Assembly: GCA_017547175.1 (NCBI GenBank)
Contig: JAFYQI010000008.1
Span: forward strand, 248,001-312,000
DNA: 64,000 nucleotides
Source of the DNA: Alistipes sp.
Lineage (GTDB): Bacteria; Bacteroidota; Bacteroidia; Bacteroidales; Rikenellaceae
Direction of reading: 5' to 3'
This document shows, in pieces, positions 1 through 8,659 of this stretch (positions are counted from its first letter, which is position 1; each line of letters begins with the position of its first letter). The position numbers and the translations under genes are program-made. A model generated the notes under the pieces. The model saw only the letters and a program-made list of their open reading frames with translations, made no database searches and was not told where the DNA came from.

Positions 1-1
1 C

Positions 2-613
2 ACCCTTCGTATGTATGAGATGTTCCTCGGCCCGCTCGAACAGTCGAAGCCTTGGGATACGAACGGTATTGACGGTGTTCACAAATTCCTAAAACGCCTG
101 TGGCGTCTGTTCTACGATCGCGACGGCAAGCTGCTCCTCACGGACGATAAAGCAACCGAACAGGAGATGCGTACCCTGCACAAGACCATCAAGAAGGTAA
201 CCGAAGATATTGAGCACTTCTCGTTCAACACCTCGGTAGCCGCCTTTATGATCTGCTTGAACGAGTTGGGAGACTGCTCGAAGCGCGAGATCCTGGAGCC
301 GCTGGTTATTCTGTTGGCTCCCTTCGCCCCGCACATCTGCGAGGAACTCTACCACACGCTTGGACACACCACATCGGTATGCGATGCAGCCTATCCGGTT
401 TACGAAGAGAAATACCTGACGCTTTCGACCTTCGAATATCCCGTTTCGATCAACGGCAAGCTTCGTTTCAAGAAGGAGTACGACTTGAATCTCGACCCTG
501 CAACGATCCAGGCCGACGTAGTCAATCAGCCCGAGGCTCAAAAATGGATCGAGGGCAAGAGCCCGAAGAAGGTGATCGTCGTAAAGGGAAAAATCATCAA
601 TATCGTCATCTAA
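2..613 (+). CDS. leuS: Leucyl-tRNA synthetase, C-terminal part (5' truncated by window edge)
   Basis: This is the 3' end of a class I leucyl-tRNA synthetase, which charges tRNA-Leu in the cytoplasm. The reading frame is open from base 2, so the gene begins upstream of the window; the in-frame ATG at 11 is internal. The visible part starts in the region after the catalytic core (MYEMFLGPLEQSKPW), runs through the helical anticodon-binding domain (LVILLAPFAPHICEELY) and ends in the small C-terminal domain (KVIVVKGKIINIVI), which has the hydrophobic ending usual for bacterial LeuRS. The next gene begins 6 bases after the stop. The family assignment is secure; the catalytic HIGH and KMSKS motifs lie outside the window. 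Confidence 0.95.
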   Translation, partial: TLRMYEMFLGPLEQSKPWDTNGIDGVHKFLKRLWRLFYDRDGKLLLTDDKATEQEMRTLHKTIKKVTEDIEHFSFNTSVAAFMICLNELGDCSKREILEPLVILLAPFAPHICEELYHTLGHTTSVCDAAYPVYEEKYLTLSTFEYPVSINGKLRFKKEYDLNLDPATIQADVVNQPEAQKWIEGKSPKKVIVVKGKIINIVI

Positions 614-619
614 AAACGC

Positions 620-1495
620 ATGAAAAAGCTCCTTCTCAGCCTTTGCGCCCTGCTGCTAGCCGGCATGGTGGTCGCTCAAGATATGAGTGGCGCCACGCAG
701 GTTATCCACATTTGGGACAACACGACCGCACCCCATTCGAACGGTTTGGAGGAGGCCGGTGAGACGCGCAACAACCGTCCTTCACTGACCACCGAGACGA
801 TTCTCTACCTCTACACCCCAAAGAGCGGCACGCACAACGGGCGTGGAGTGGTTATATGCCCGGGTGGTGGTTATCGCCACCTCTCGATGGAGAACGAGGG
901 ATCGAAGATGGCCGAATGGTTCGCAGCTCACGGTTATGTAGCCGCAGTACTTCACTATCGCATGCCCAACAGCCACCCCGAAGTACCGTTGGAGGATGCA
1001 TGTGAAGCGATCCGCCTGCTACGAGGCAAGCGCGAAGGCGTTCCCGCAGTTTGGCAGGTTGAGACGGTCGGCATTGTCGGTTCATCGGCTGGAGGTCATC
1101 TTGCAGCGATGACATCGACAATGGGTGACGAGCGTCCCGATTTCTCGCTGCTGTTCTACCCCGTAATCTCGGCCGGTGAAGGTCGTCAGCACAAGGGATC
1201 GTTCGACAACTTGCTCGGCACAGACCGCACTGAGGAGGAGAGCGCATACTATTCGCTCCAAAACCGCGTCACGACACAGACCCCGCCTGCGCTGATTCTC
1301 TTTGCCGATGATGATCGCACGGTACCATCGATTAACGGACCGCTCTACTACATGGCCCTCAAGGCGCAGGGCATTCCGGCATCGATGCACATCTATCCGT
1401 ATGGCGGTCATGGCTTCGGCATGAAGGATACCTTCCACTACAAGCATGCATGGATGCCCTTGATGTTCGACTGGATTGACACTATTTTGAAATAA
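620..1495 (+). CDS. Secreted alpha/beta hydrolase (BD-FAE-like esterase)
   Basis: A 291-residue exported alpha/beta hydrolase. Residues 1-20 are a signal peptide ending VVAQ. The oxyanion-hole loop PGGGY is at 81-85, the nucleophile elbow is GSSAGG with Ser156 as the nucleophile, a likely acid Asp232 lies in DDDRTVP, and the catalytic His264 lies in YGGHGFG. This layout fits the BD-FAE/acetyl-xylan-esterase-like family, which removes acyl groups from plant glycans, but the substrate cannot be read from sequence. No glycoside hydrolase or SusC/SusD genes are nearby. A second hydrolase of the same family lies about 3 kb downstream (4426-5334). The gene starts 6 bases after leuS and is followed 18 bases later by prfA, so co-transcription is likely. 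Confidence 0.88.
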   Translation: MKKLLLSLCALLLAGMVVAQDMSGATQVIHIWDNTTAPHSNGLEEAGETRNNRPSLTTETILYLYTPKSGTHNGRGVVICPGGGYRHLSMENEGSKMAEWFAAHGYVAAVLHYRMPNSHPEVPLEDACEAIRLLRGKREGVPAVWQVETVGIVGSSAGGHLAAMTSTMGDERPDFSLLFYPVISAGEGRQHKGSFDNLLGTDRTEEESAYYSLQNRVTTQTPPALILFADDDRTVPSINGPLYYMALKAQGIPASMHIYPYGGHGFGMKDTFHYKHAWMPLMFDWIDTILK

Positions 1496-1513
1496 CAAAA
1501 AAACTATAAATAC

Positions 1514-2599
1514 ATGGCAGATAACAGCATTTTGATTCGTCTGGACGGTCTGAAGCTCAAGTATGAGGAGATCGGCCAGAAATTGACCGACCCCGAGGTA
1601 ATTGCCGACGTGAAGCAGTTTATTCAGCTCACGAAGGAGTACAAGGAGTTGGAACCGATCATCTTCACATCGGATCGGTACCGCACGGCCGTTGCCAACC
1701 TGGCCGAGGCTAAAGACACGCTCGCCAACGATAAAGACGAGGAGATGCGCGAAATGGCCCGCGAAATGGCCGCTGAGCTGGAACCCGAAATTGTACGCCT
1801 GGAGGAGGAGATCAAGCTTCTGCTGATCCCGAAAGATCCTCAGGATTCGAAGAATGCCATTGTCGAGATCCGTGGAGGTACGGGTGGCGACGAGGCCGCC
1901 ATCTTCGCCGGCGACCTTCTGCGCATGTACACCAAATACATCGAATCGAAGGGTTGGCGTTACGAGATGACTTCGTCGTCGGAGGGTGCCGCAGGTGGTT
2001 ATAAAGAGGCCGTTCTGAAGGTGACGGGACAAAACGTATATGGAACACTCAAATACGAGTCGGGCGTACACCGCGTGCAGCGCGTACCCCAGACCGAGAC
2101 GCAGGGTCGCGTACACACCTCGGCAGCTTCGGTAGCAGTACTTCCCGAAGCCGAAGAGTTTGATGTCGAGATCTCGATGAACGATATTCGCAAGGATATC
2201 TTCTGCGCATCGGGCCCCGGTGGCCAGTCGGTTAATACGACCTACTCGGCAATCCGACTCACGCACATCCCCACGGGTATCGTCGTACAGTGCCAGGACC
2301 AAAAATCGCAGCTCAAGAACTTCGACAAGGCCTTCGAAGAGTTGCGCACTCGCGTCTTCAACCTCGAGTACTCGAAGTATCTCGATGAGATCGCATCGAA
2401 GCGTAAAACGATGGTTTCGACCGGCGACCGCTCGGCCAAAATCCGTACCTACAACTATCCGCAGGGACGTATTACCGACCACCGCATCAACTACACGATC
2501 TACAACCTTTCGGCCTTTATGGATGGTGACATCCAGGACTGTATCGACCACTTGATCGTGGCTGAGAATGCCGAGCGTCTGAAAGAGAGTGAGTTGTAA
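1514..2599 (+). CDS. prfA: Peptide chain release factor 1
   Basis: A 361-residue class I release factor that recognises UAA and UAG stop codons and triggers peptidyl-tRNA hydrolysis on the ribosome. The GGQ catalytic motif is at residues 236-238. The stop-codon-reading tripeptide is PQT at 192-194 (in RVPQTETQGRVHTS), a PxT form typical of RF1 rather than the SPF of RF2. The length is normal. The preceding 18 bases are A-rich, as expected for a Bacteroidota translation start. The methylated Gln of GGQ would be a target of PrmC, which is not in this window. Confidence 0.97.
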   Translation: MADNSILIRLDGLKLKYEEIGQKLTDPEVIADVKQFIQLTKEYKELEPIIFTSDRYRTAVANLAEAKDTLANDKDEEMREMAREMAAELEPEIVRLEEEIKLLLIPKDPQDSKNAIVEIRGGTGGDEAAIFAGDLLRMYTKYIESKGWRYEMTSSSEGAAGGYKEAVLKVTGQNVYGTLKYESGVHRVQRVPQTETQGRVHTSAASVAVLPEAEEFDVEISMNDIRKDIFCASGPGGQSVNTTYSAIRLTHIPTGIVVQCQDQKSQLKNFDKAFEELRTRVFNLEYSKYLDEIASKRKTMVSTGDRSAKIRTYNYPQGRITDHRINYTIYNLSAFMDGDIQDCIDHLIVAENAERLKESEL

Positions 2600-2630
2600 A
2601 AAGGATAAAAAACAAATAGCTAGAATTGGG

Positions 2631-3176
2631 ATGAGGCAAGGATTTCTCATTGCACTATTCCTGCTCTTAACGGTTGTTGTTCCCGCGAGGGGACAGCAAC
2701 CGCTTTATATTGTCAATGGCGTAGAGCGCACCGACATCCACGACATCGACCCGGAGGTCATCGAACAGATCGAGGAGTTGCCGGCCGACGAATTTACGAT
2801 TGCCCACTATGGCGACCGAGCCTCACACGGTGTGGTACTCATCACTCTCAAATACGACACGCCGGCCCGATTCGTCGCCGACTCGGTAAGTTTTTCCCGT
2901 TTTGTTGCAGAGCATGTCGAGTGGGACAAGGCTGAGCCGACAGCCCGCATCGTATTGCGTTACCGCATTGCCGAAGACGGCTCGCTCACGATCCTTGAGA
3001 CACTTCAAGCCACCGATGCACGCCTAAAACGCCGCGTTGAGAAAGTGGTTGCAGCCTCTCCGCGTTGGGAGCCCGCTCGCAAAGCAGGCCAAGCTGTAGC
3101 GAGCGAAGGGATTCTTCGCATTCAACTGCCGGAAGGACGTCGCATGCCTCGCGAAATGGAGTTGGTAATCCGATAA
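2631..3176 (+). CDS. Exported protein with TonB-receptor-plug-like and TonB C-terminal-like segments
   Basis: A 181-residue protein with an N-terminal signal peptide (RQGFLIALFLLLTVVVPARG). I chose the ATG at 2631 because it begins directly with this signal; an upstream in-frame ATG at 2589 lies inside prfA. The segment right after the signal (PLYIVNGVERTDIHDIDPE, then IAHYGDRASHGVVLIT) resembles the end of the plug of SusC-like TonB-dependent receptors (PLYVVDGV, AIYGSRGANGVILITT). The C-terminal half (IVLRYRIAEDGSLT, then VVAASPRWEPARKAG) resembles the TonB C-terminal fold. No transmembrane barrel is present. This joins two parts normally on opposite sides of the TonB system. A role in outer-membrane energy coupling or sensing is conceivable but unproven. 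Confidence 0.75.
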   Translation: MRQGFLIALFLLLTVVVPARGQQPLYIVNGVERTDIHDIDPEVIEQIEELPADEFTIAHYGDRASHGVVLITLKYDTPARFVADSVSFSRFVAEHVEWDKAEPTARIVLRYRIAEDGSLTILETLQATDARLKRRVEKVVAASPRWEPARKAGQAVASEGILRIQLPEGRRMPREMELVIR

Positions 3177-3187
3177 TCAAACTCGCA

Positions 3188-4429
3188 ATGACAACCCGCC
3201 CCCATATCACCCTTTTGGAGTTACAGCGCCGTGTACGACAGTGCCTGGGCGAGCAATTCCCATTTCCGATCTGGGTCAGCGCCGAAATTGCCGATTTGAA
3301 AGTAAATTATTCGGGGCACTGCTACCTGGAGTTGATTGAAAAGGCACAAGGAGGTAACAACGGTGTACCAACCGCTCAAACACGCGCTGTCATCTGGCGC
3401 TCCTCCTACAGTCGTATTGCCGCCTATTTTGAGGCGGAAACGGGACAACGACTTGCCCCCGGATTGCGAATTCTTGCACAGGTCGTTGTCAACTACCACG
3501 AACTCTACGGCTTCTCGCTTCAAATCACCGAACTTGATACAACCTTTACGTTGGGCGACATGGAGCAGCAACGCCTGCAGACCATCGCCCGCCTCAAAGA
3601 GGAGGGGGTCTGGGAGTTGAACCGATCGCTTCCAATCCCTCTTTTGGTACAACGAATCGCTATCGTATCCAGCGCACAAGCAGCAGGATACCAAGATTTT
3701 TGCAAAGAGTTGGAGCGATCAGGCTATCGATTTCAGGCAACACTATTCGAGGCCGTCATGCAGGGAGTTGCAGCCGAAGAGTCGATCATCGAAGCATTGG
3801 GATGCGTGGCCGAACGATACGAGGAATTTGATGCGGTTGTCATTGTTCGAGGTGGCGGATCGACAAGCGATCTGAATTGCTTCAACGCCTATCGATTATC
3901 CAGCCACATAGCTCAATTCCCATTGCCTGTGCTGACCGGTATTGGCCACGACAAAGACCAATCGGTGGTCGACATGGTGGCTCACACAGCGCTCAAAACC
4001 CCGACTGCCACAGCCGGATGGCTCGTGGAGCGCATGCAGCAGATTGAGGGATGGTTAGAGGGGGCCGCACAACAACTGCACGAACTCACGATCAGTCGCA
4101 TGCGTGATGCAGCTCTAAACTTGGAGCAGCGCATGGGCGAATTGCGCCGCATGGCGATAGAACGTACGTTAAGTGAAAAGTTACACCTCGAACAAGATAT
4201 ACGTTTACTTACCGAACGCATTACCAATGGTCTTCGCTTCGAGCAACAACGCCTTGAAGGGGCGTCGCAGGCCGTTGAGAGCCGTTCACCGCATCATATC
4301 CTAAAACTTGGGTTTGCCATCGTACGTGCCGAGAATCGTGCCCTTAGCTCGATTGAAGCGTTAAAGCAGCACACGCATCTCACCATTGAACTCGCAGACG
4401 GAACAACGGACATAAAGTTACAACAATGA
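3188..4429 (+). CDS. xseA: Exodeoxyribonuclease VII large subunit
   Basis: A 413-residue large subunit of exonuclease VII, which degrades single-stranded DNA to oligonucleotides in DNA repair. The N-terminal OB-fold contains PIWVSAEIADLKVNYSGHCY. The catalytic core contains VRGGGSTSDLNCFNAYRL and GIGHDKDQSVVDMVAH, both hallmark motifs, followed by a long helical C-terminal region (WLVERMQQIEGWL onward) that binds the small subunit. The frame stays open upstream to 3065, but that part overlaps the preceding gene and has no family similarity, so I chose ATG 3188. The stop overlaps the next start in an ATGA junction. The small subunit gene xseB is separated from it by an inserted hydrolase gene. 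Confidence 0.96.
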   Translation: MTTRPHITLLELQRRVRQCLGEQFPFPIWVSAEIADLKVNYSGHCYLELIEKAQGGNNGVPTAQTRAVIWRSSYSRIAAYFEAETGQRLAPGLRILAQVVVNYHELYGFSLQITELDTTFTLGDMEQQRLQTIARLKEEGVWELNRSLPIPLLVQRIAIVSSAQAAGYQDFCKELERSGYRFQATLFEAVMQGVAAEESIIEALGCVAERYEEFDAVVIVRGGGSTSDLNCFNAYRLSSHIAQFPLPVLTGIGHDKDQSVVDMVAHTALKTPTATAGWLVERMQQIEGWLEGAAQQLHELTISRMRDAALNLEQRMGELRRMAIERTLSEKLHLEQDIRLLTERITNGLRFEQQRLEGASQAVESRSPHHILKLGFAIVRAENRALSSIEALKQHTHLTIELADGTTDIKLQQ

Positions 4430-5334
4430 GATATTTACTACTGTTACTCATCTTGCTCGGTTACACAGCTCGGGCTCAAGAGAAGATTGACCTATGGGAG
4501 GGCTCACCGATGCCCAACACACGCGGTATGGTCATCCAAGACAGTATTGCCAACCATCGGGTCTATAAGGTGGGGCGACCGGCGATCTACCGCGTAGCAC
4601 CGACACCCGAAAAAAATCGCGGCATTGCGGTCGTGATCTGCCCGGGAGGTGGTTACCAACGTTATGCCTGGGAGGTTGCCGGTTGGGACATCGCCCGTTG
4701 GTTGGCCAACGAAGGAATCACGGGCTTTATTTTGACGGCTCGTCTTCCGAATTCGCCCGACGCCGTTGACCCCTCGATTATCAGCACGCAAGATCTGCAA
4801 CGTGCGCTACAGGTGATCCGTTCACGCGCTCAGGAGTGGGGCATCGACCCCGATAAGGTGGGCGTAGAGGGTTCATCGGCAGGTGGTCATTTAGCCGCCG
4901 CATCGGGTGTTGAAAGCGAACTTTTGTATCCGGCCTGCGATGCGATAGCTCAAATGCCTCACATGCCAAATTTCATGATTCTCGTCTCACCTGTTATCTC
5001 GATGGATTTAGAATACACCCACCGCGGAAGCCGAGAAATGATATGCGGCAAAGCCCCCACAGTCGAGAAGGTTCAGCGCCATTCGATCGACCGACAAGTG
5101 AGCGCAAAGACCCCCACGACATTACTCATTCATGCCGACAACGACCCCGCCGTATCGCCCATGAATTCGGTCTTGATGTACGAATCACTGCGCAAACATG
5201 GTGTACCGGCCACCCTGCATATCTTCCCCGAAGGGGGTCATTCGATCTCGCTAGAGGAGCAACCTATTGGGACCGAACTGTGGAAAAATGTCGTAGAGCG
5301 TTGGATCGATTTGCTCTACGGAGTTAAAAATTAA
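4426..5334 (+). CDS. Secreted alpha/beta hydrolase, second BD-FAE-like paralogue
   Basis: A 302-residue exported alpha/beta hydrolase with a signal peptide at residues 1-18 (ending TARAQ). It shares the layout of the hydrolase at 620-1495: an oxyanion loop CPGGGY at 72-77, a nucleophile elbow GSSAGGH with Ser151, a later acid region HADNDPAVSP and a C-terminal EGGHS histidine. The shared architecture suggests an old duplication, though the two proteins are clearly diverged. The start overlaps the xseA stop by 4 bases and xseB begins 11 bases after its stop, so an envelope enzyme is embedded between the two subunits of a cytoplasmic nuclease. The substrate is unknown; carbohydrate ester cleavage is the family's best-known activity. 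Confidence 0.87.
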   Translation: MRYLLLLLILLGYTARAQEKIDLWEGSPMPNTRGMVIQDSIANHRVYKVGRPAIYRVAPTPEKNRGIAVVICPGGGYQRYAWEVAGWDIARWLANEGITGFILTARLPNSPDAVDPSIISTQDLQRALQVIRSRAQEWGIDPDKVGVEGSSAGGHLAAASGVESELLYPACDAIAQMPHMPNFMILVSPVISMDLEYTHRGSREMICGKAPTVEKVQRHSIDRQVSAKTPTTLLIHADNDPAVSPMNSVLMYESLRKHGVPATLHIFPEGGHSISLEEQPIGTELWKNVVERWIDLLYGVKN

Positions 5335-5345
5335 ACCTAAAAAAC

Positions 5346-5537
5346 ATGGCAAAAAAAGCGTTAAAATATGCAGATGCGATCCGTGAGATCGAACAAATTT
5401 TAGAGAAATTTCGCACCGAGCAACTCGATGTGGACACCCTTGCCAGTGAGGTAAAACGAGCCACTGAATTGATTTCAGCCTGCAAAAATCGGTTGAAAGA
5501 GGTCGAGAGTGAGGTGAGCAAAATATTCGAAGCGTAA
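5346..5537 (+). CDS. xseB: Exodeoxyribonuclease VII small subunit
   Basis: A 63-residue helical protein matching the small subunit of exonuclease VII, which coats the helical arm of XseA to form the active complex. The sequence has the family pattern YADAIREIEQILEKF near residues 8-22, a middle helix LDVDTLASEVKRATELI and a final helix ending in VSKIFE. The size is typical. Its stop codon overlaps the next start by one base (TAATG), indicating translational coupling to the downstream methyltransferase. Confidence 0.93.
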   Translation: MAKKALKYADAIREIEQILEKFRTEQLDVDTLASEVKRATELISACKNRLKEVESEVSKIFEA

Positions 5538-6307
5538 TGAAAGAGGCCATCAAATGGGTGTTGAATCACCTGCCACGCACGCTGCTGCAACGTATAGCGG
5601 GATGGCTGATGCCCCTCGTCGGACTATGGTATCGAGGCAATCGCTACACCTGTCCGTTATGCGGTCGCAGCTACCGCAAAATGCTCCCTTACGGGTACGT
5701 CACCACGCGCGAAAATGCCCTCTGTCCGCATTGTCTTTCGCTCGAAAGACATCGCCTTTTGTGGCTCTACCTGCAGCGTGAAACGACCCTTTTCGAGTCG
5801 CTTCCGAGCCTGCTGCACATCGCTCCCGAAGTCTGCCTGATGCGCCATCTCAAGCCACGCTACAAGGCTGTTTCGGATCGTTACAAGACAGCCGACCTGG
5901 AGTCACCGCTTGCGGACCTACATTTTGACATTCAACAGATTCCGCTTGCTGACGAATCGTTCGACGTCGTGATCTGCAACCACCTGATGGAACATGTCGA
6001 GGACGACCTCCGAGCGATGCGCGAGCTTTATCGAATCCTCAAAAAGGGGGGATGGGGCGTCTTGCTTTCGCCCGTTGATCTAAAGCGCGAGAAGACCTTC
6101 GAGGACGACTCGATCACCGACCCCGCAGAGCGCACCCGCATCTTCGGGCAATACGACCACCGCCGTCTCTACGGCAACGACTTCGCCGACCGCCTGCGCG
6201 AGGCCGGATTTGAGGTCACAGAGGTGGATTACGCTGCCCTTTTGAGTCCCGAAGAGCGCGCCCTATGTGCCCTTCCGAACGATCATATTTATGTAATACA
6301 TAAATAA
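5537..6307 (+). CDS. Class I SAM-dependent methyltransferase with N-terminal zinc-ribbon-like segment
   Basis: A 256-residue predicted methyltransferase of unknown substrate. Near residues 39-66 there are two CxxC pairs (CPLCGRSYRK and CPHCLSLERH) that look like a zinc ribbon. The methyltransferase fold follows: a divergent motif I region around LLHIAPE, motif II-like DLHFDIQQIPLADESFDVV and NHLMEHVEDD, a common class I signature. The C-terminal half contains REAGFEVTEVDY. It is translationally coupled to xseB by a one-base overlap. A zinc element before a methyltransferase fold occurs in some RNA and protein methyltransferases, but nothing here identifies the target. Confidence 0.8.
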   Translation: MKEAIKWVLNHLPRTLLQRIAGWLMPLVGLWYRGNRYTCPLCGRSYRKMLPYGYVTTRENALCPHCLSLERHRLLWLYLQRETTLFESLPSLLHIAPEVCLMRHLKPRYKAVSDRYKTADLESPLADLHFDIQQIPLADESFDVVICNHLMEHVEDDLRAMRELYRILKKGGWGVLLSPVDLKREKTFEDDSITDPAERTRIFGQYDHRRLYGNDFADRLREAGFEVTEVDYAALLSPEERALCALPNDHIYVIHK

Positions 6308-6354
6308 TCGATCACTTTTTCACTCACAATAAGGCTAAATCCATTCTCTTTTGC

Positions 6355-6362
6355 TATCTTTG
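6355..6362 (+). promoter_or_regulatory. -7 element upstream of relA
   Basis: TATCTTTG matches the Bacteroidota -7 consensus TAnnTTTG and lies 28 bases before the relA ATG. No good TTTG lies 19-20 bases upstream, so only this half of the promoter is supported. Confidence 0.6.
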
Positions 6363-6390
6363 CCGATTAGTTAGGTTAATCACTGCAAAG

Positions 6391-8610
6391 ATGACATTAG
6401 CACGTTACGATAAATGGCGCCGCCTGGTGCGCGAATCCTTCTCGGAGCAGACCGCTACGTTGGTGGATGATGCACTCGGCTACGCCGCCGAAAAGCTCTG
6501 CGATGAGCTGCGCTATGACGGTCGTCCGATGTTGGACCATGCCGTTCAGGTAGCACAGATCGTTATGCAGGAGGTTGGATTGGGGCGCAACTCCATGATC
6601 GCATCAATCCTGCACGATGTGGTACGTCTGGGTCACAAACGACTCCCGGCCGAGGATTTTCTTGCTCTTACGGAGGAGATACGCGAACGGTTCGGTGAGC
6701 AGGTTGTGGGCATCACGGTCGGTTTGGCCAATATCTCGGGACTGAAGCTCAAGGTATCCAAAGAGCAAGCCGACAACTTCCGCGACCTGATCGTAAGCTA
6801 CTCGGAGGATCCGCGTGTAATTCTCATCAAACTCGCAGACCGTCTGGAGGTAATGCGTTCGCTCGACATCTTCCCGCCCGAGAAGCGTCGCAAGAAGAGT
6901 TGGGAGGCGATGAACCTCTATGCACAGATCGCCCATAAGCTAGGTCTGTATGGCATCAAGAGCGAGCTGGAGGATCTAGCCCTGAAATACCTCGAGCCGA
7001 AAGATTTCGAGCACATCACCCAAAAGCTGGAGGAGAGTGCCGAGGAGCGCCGTGCCTTCATTGCCAAATTCCTTGTGCCGATTGAGATGAAGCTGCGCAA
7101 TCTGGGCATCAAGTACCACATCAAGAGCCGCACAAAATCGGTTTACTCGATTTGGAACAAGATGCGCAAGCAGCACGTCCCGTTTGAGGGTGTCTATGAC
7201 ATCTTTGCCCTGCGTATCATTATTGACTGTCCGGTGGAACTTGAAAAGCCTCAGTGCTGGACTGTCTATTCGGTTGTAACCGATTTCTACACCCCCAATC
7301 CGAAGCGCATGCGCGACTGGATTTCGATTCCCAAGTCGAACGGCTACGAGTCGCTGCATACGACCGTATCAGCCGAGAGTCGTTGGGTCGAAGTACAGAT
7401 TCGCACCGAGCGCATGGACGAGGTGGCCGAGCGCGGTATTGCCGCACACTGGCGCTACAAGGGGGTACAGCAGGGTGGTGAGACGAGCGAGCAGTGGTTG
7501 AGCCGCCTACGTGCAGCCATGGAGGAGACAACCCATCAGTTGGCCCAACGTTTTGATGCGAAACCCGCCTCGGGTGAGATCTTCGTCTTCACCCCCAATG
7601 GTGATTTACGCAAACTCCCCGAAGGAGCCAGTGTACTCGATTTTGCTTTCGATATTCACACCAATCTGGGGGCCATCTGTGCCGGTGGTAAGGTCAACAA
7701 CCGTTCGGTACCGATTCGCGAGGTGCTGCACAACGGCGACATTGTAGAGATTCTCACGCAAAAGAACCAGACCCCGAAGTCGGACTGGCTCTCGTTTGTC
7801 GTTACGTCAAAGGCAAAGAGTAAGATCAAAGCCTACCTGCGCGAGGAGCAGGCTAAGCATACCCGCTTGGGACGCGAGGAGCTGGAGCGCAAACTCAAGA
7901 ATTGGAAGCTCCCGCTCTCGGTTGATGAGGCGGTCAACTACCTTTCGAAGCACTACAAATTGCGTCTTGGCACGGAGGTTTATGGACTCATTGCAACCGG
8001 CAAGCTCGACTTCCAGACCATCAAGGATATCCTTCTGCGCCACCTTTCGGGCGAAGCAGAGGAGGAGCGTCGTGCTGCAGCCGCCGAGATCGAACGTCAG
8101 AAGCAGGCTTTGGCTGCCGAAAAGGCGGAGAAGGCCGATAAGCGTGACAACCGCTCGACCGACGCCTTGGTAATCGACGACGACATCTCGAAGATCCAAT
8201 ATAAGTTAGCCAAATGCTGCAATCCGATCAAAGGAGATGAGGTCTTTGGATTCATTACGATCAATGCCGGCATCACCATTCACAGAAACGATTGCCCGAA
8301 CGCCAAACGCATGAAGGAGAATTACCCCTATCGTGTAATCGAAGCGCGTTGGCGCGACCATACGGAGGGTGCTTTCCGCGTCTCGATCCGCGTCGTAGCA
8401 GCCGACACAACCGGCATGGCCAACCACATCACGGAGGTCATCAGCCGCGAGCTAAAGCTCAACATCCGTTCGATGAACTTCGAAGCAAGCAAAGGAGGCA
8501 TCGTATCGGGTACCATTGCCGTCGAGGTTCCAAGTGCCGGTGCCGCCGATGTGTTAATACACAATATTTTGAAAATCAAGGGTGTTCAGCGCGCATTTCG
8601 CCTGAACTAA
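6391..8610 (+). CDS. relA: RelA/SpoT family (p)ppGpp synthetase, hydrolase domain apparently inactive
   Basis: A 739-residue long RelA/SpoT homologue that makes the alarmone (p)ppGpp. The domain order is HD hydrolase (about 40-170), synthetase (about 230-350), TGS (about 395-455), a helical linker and a C-terminal ACT domain. Synthetase residues are intact: Asp270 in YDIFALR, the SIPKSNGYESLHTT loop, and Glu334 in VEVQIRT. The HD domain keeps His50, His75-Asp76 and Asp150, but the essential Glu-Asp pair that normally follows (HDVVEDT) is replaced by Arg79-Leu80, and KLADRLHNMRT has become KLADRLEVMRS. It is therefore probably a synthetase-only enzyme and a separate hydrolase should exist elsewhere. 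A -7 promoter element precedes the gene. Confidence 0.93.
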   Translation: MTLARYDKWRRLVRESFSEQTATLVDDALGYAAEKLCDELRYDGRPMLDHAVQVAQIVMQEVGLGRNSMIASILHDVVRLGHKRLPAEDFLALTEEIRERFGEQVVGITVGLANISGLKLKVSKEQADNFRDLIVSYSEDPRVILIKLADRLEVMRSLDIFPPEKRRKKSWEAMNLYAQIAHKLGLYGIKSELEDLALKYLEPKDFEHITQKLEESAEERRAFIAKFLVPIEMKLRNLGIKYHIKSRTKSVYSIWNKMRKQHVPFEGVYDIFALRIIIDCPVELEKPQCWTVYSVVTDFYTPNPKRMRDWISIPKSNGYESLHTTVSAESRWVEVQIRTERMDEVAERGIAAHWRYKGVQQGGETSEQWLSRLRAAMEETTHQLAQRFDAKPASGEIFVFTPNGDLRKLPEGASVLDFAFDIHTNLGAICAGGKVNNRSVPIREVLHNGDIVEILTQKNQTPKSDWLSFVVTSKAKSKIKAYLREEQAKHTRLGREELERKLKNWKLPLSVDEAVNYLSKHYKLRLGTEVYGLIATGKLDFQTIKDILLRHLSGEAEEERRAAAAEIERQKQALAAEKAEKADKRDNRSTDALVIDDDISKIQYKLAKCCNPIKGDEVFGFITINAGITIHRNDCPNAKRMKENYPYRVIEARWRDHTEGAFRVSIRVVAADTTGMANHITEVISRELKLNIRSMNFEASKGGIVSGTIAVEVPSAGAADVLIHNILKIKGVQRAFRLN

Positions 8611-8659
8611 ACACATAGCAATAACAATAACTACGAATTTCTATTCGATCCAAACAACA

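Noticed and set aside
1082..2650. A 522-codon open frame on the minus strand opposite prfA
   Set aside because: It lies antisense to a certain gene, has no recognisable domain, and results from the GC-rich third codon positions of prfA.
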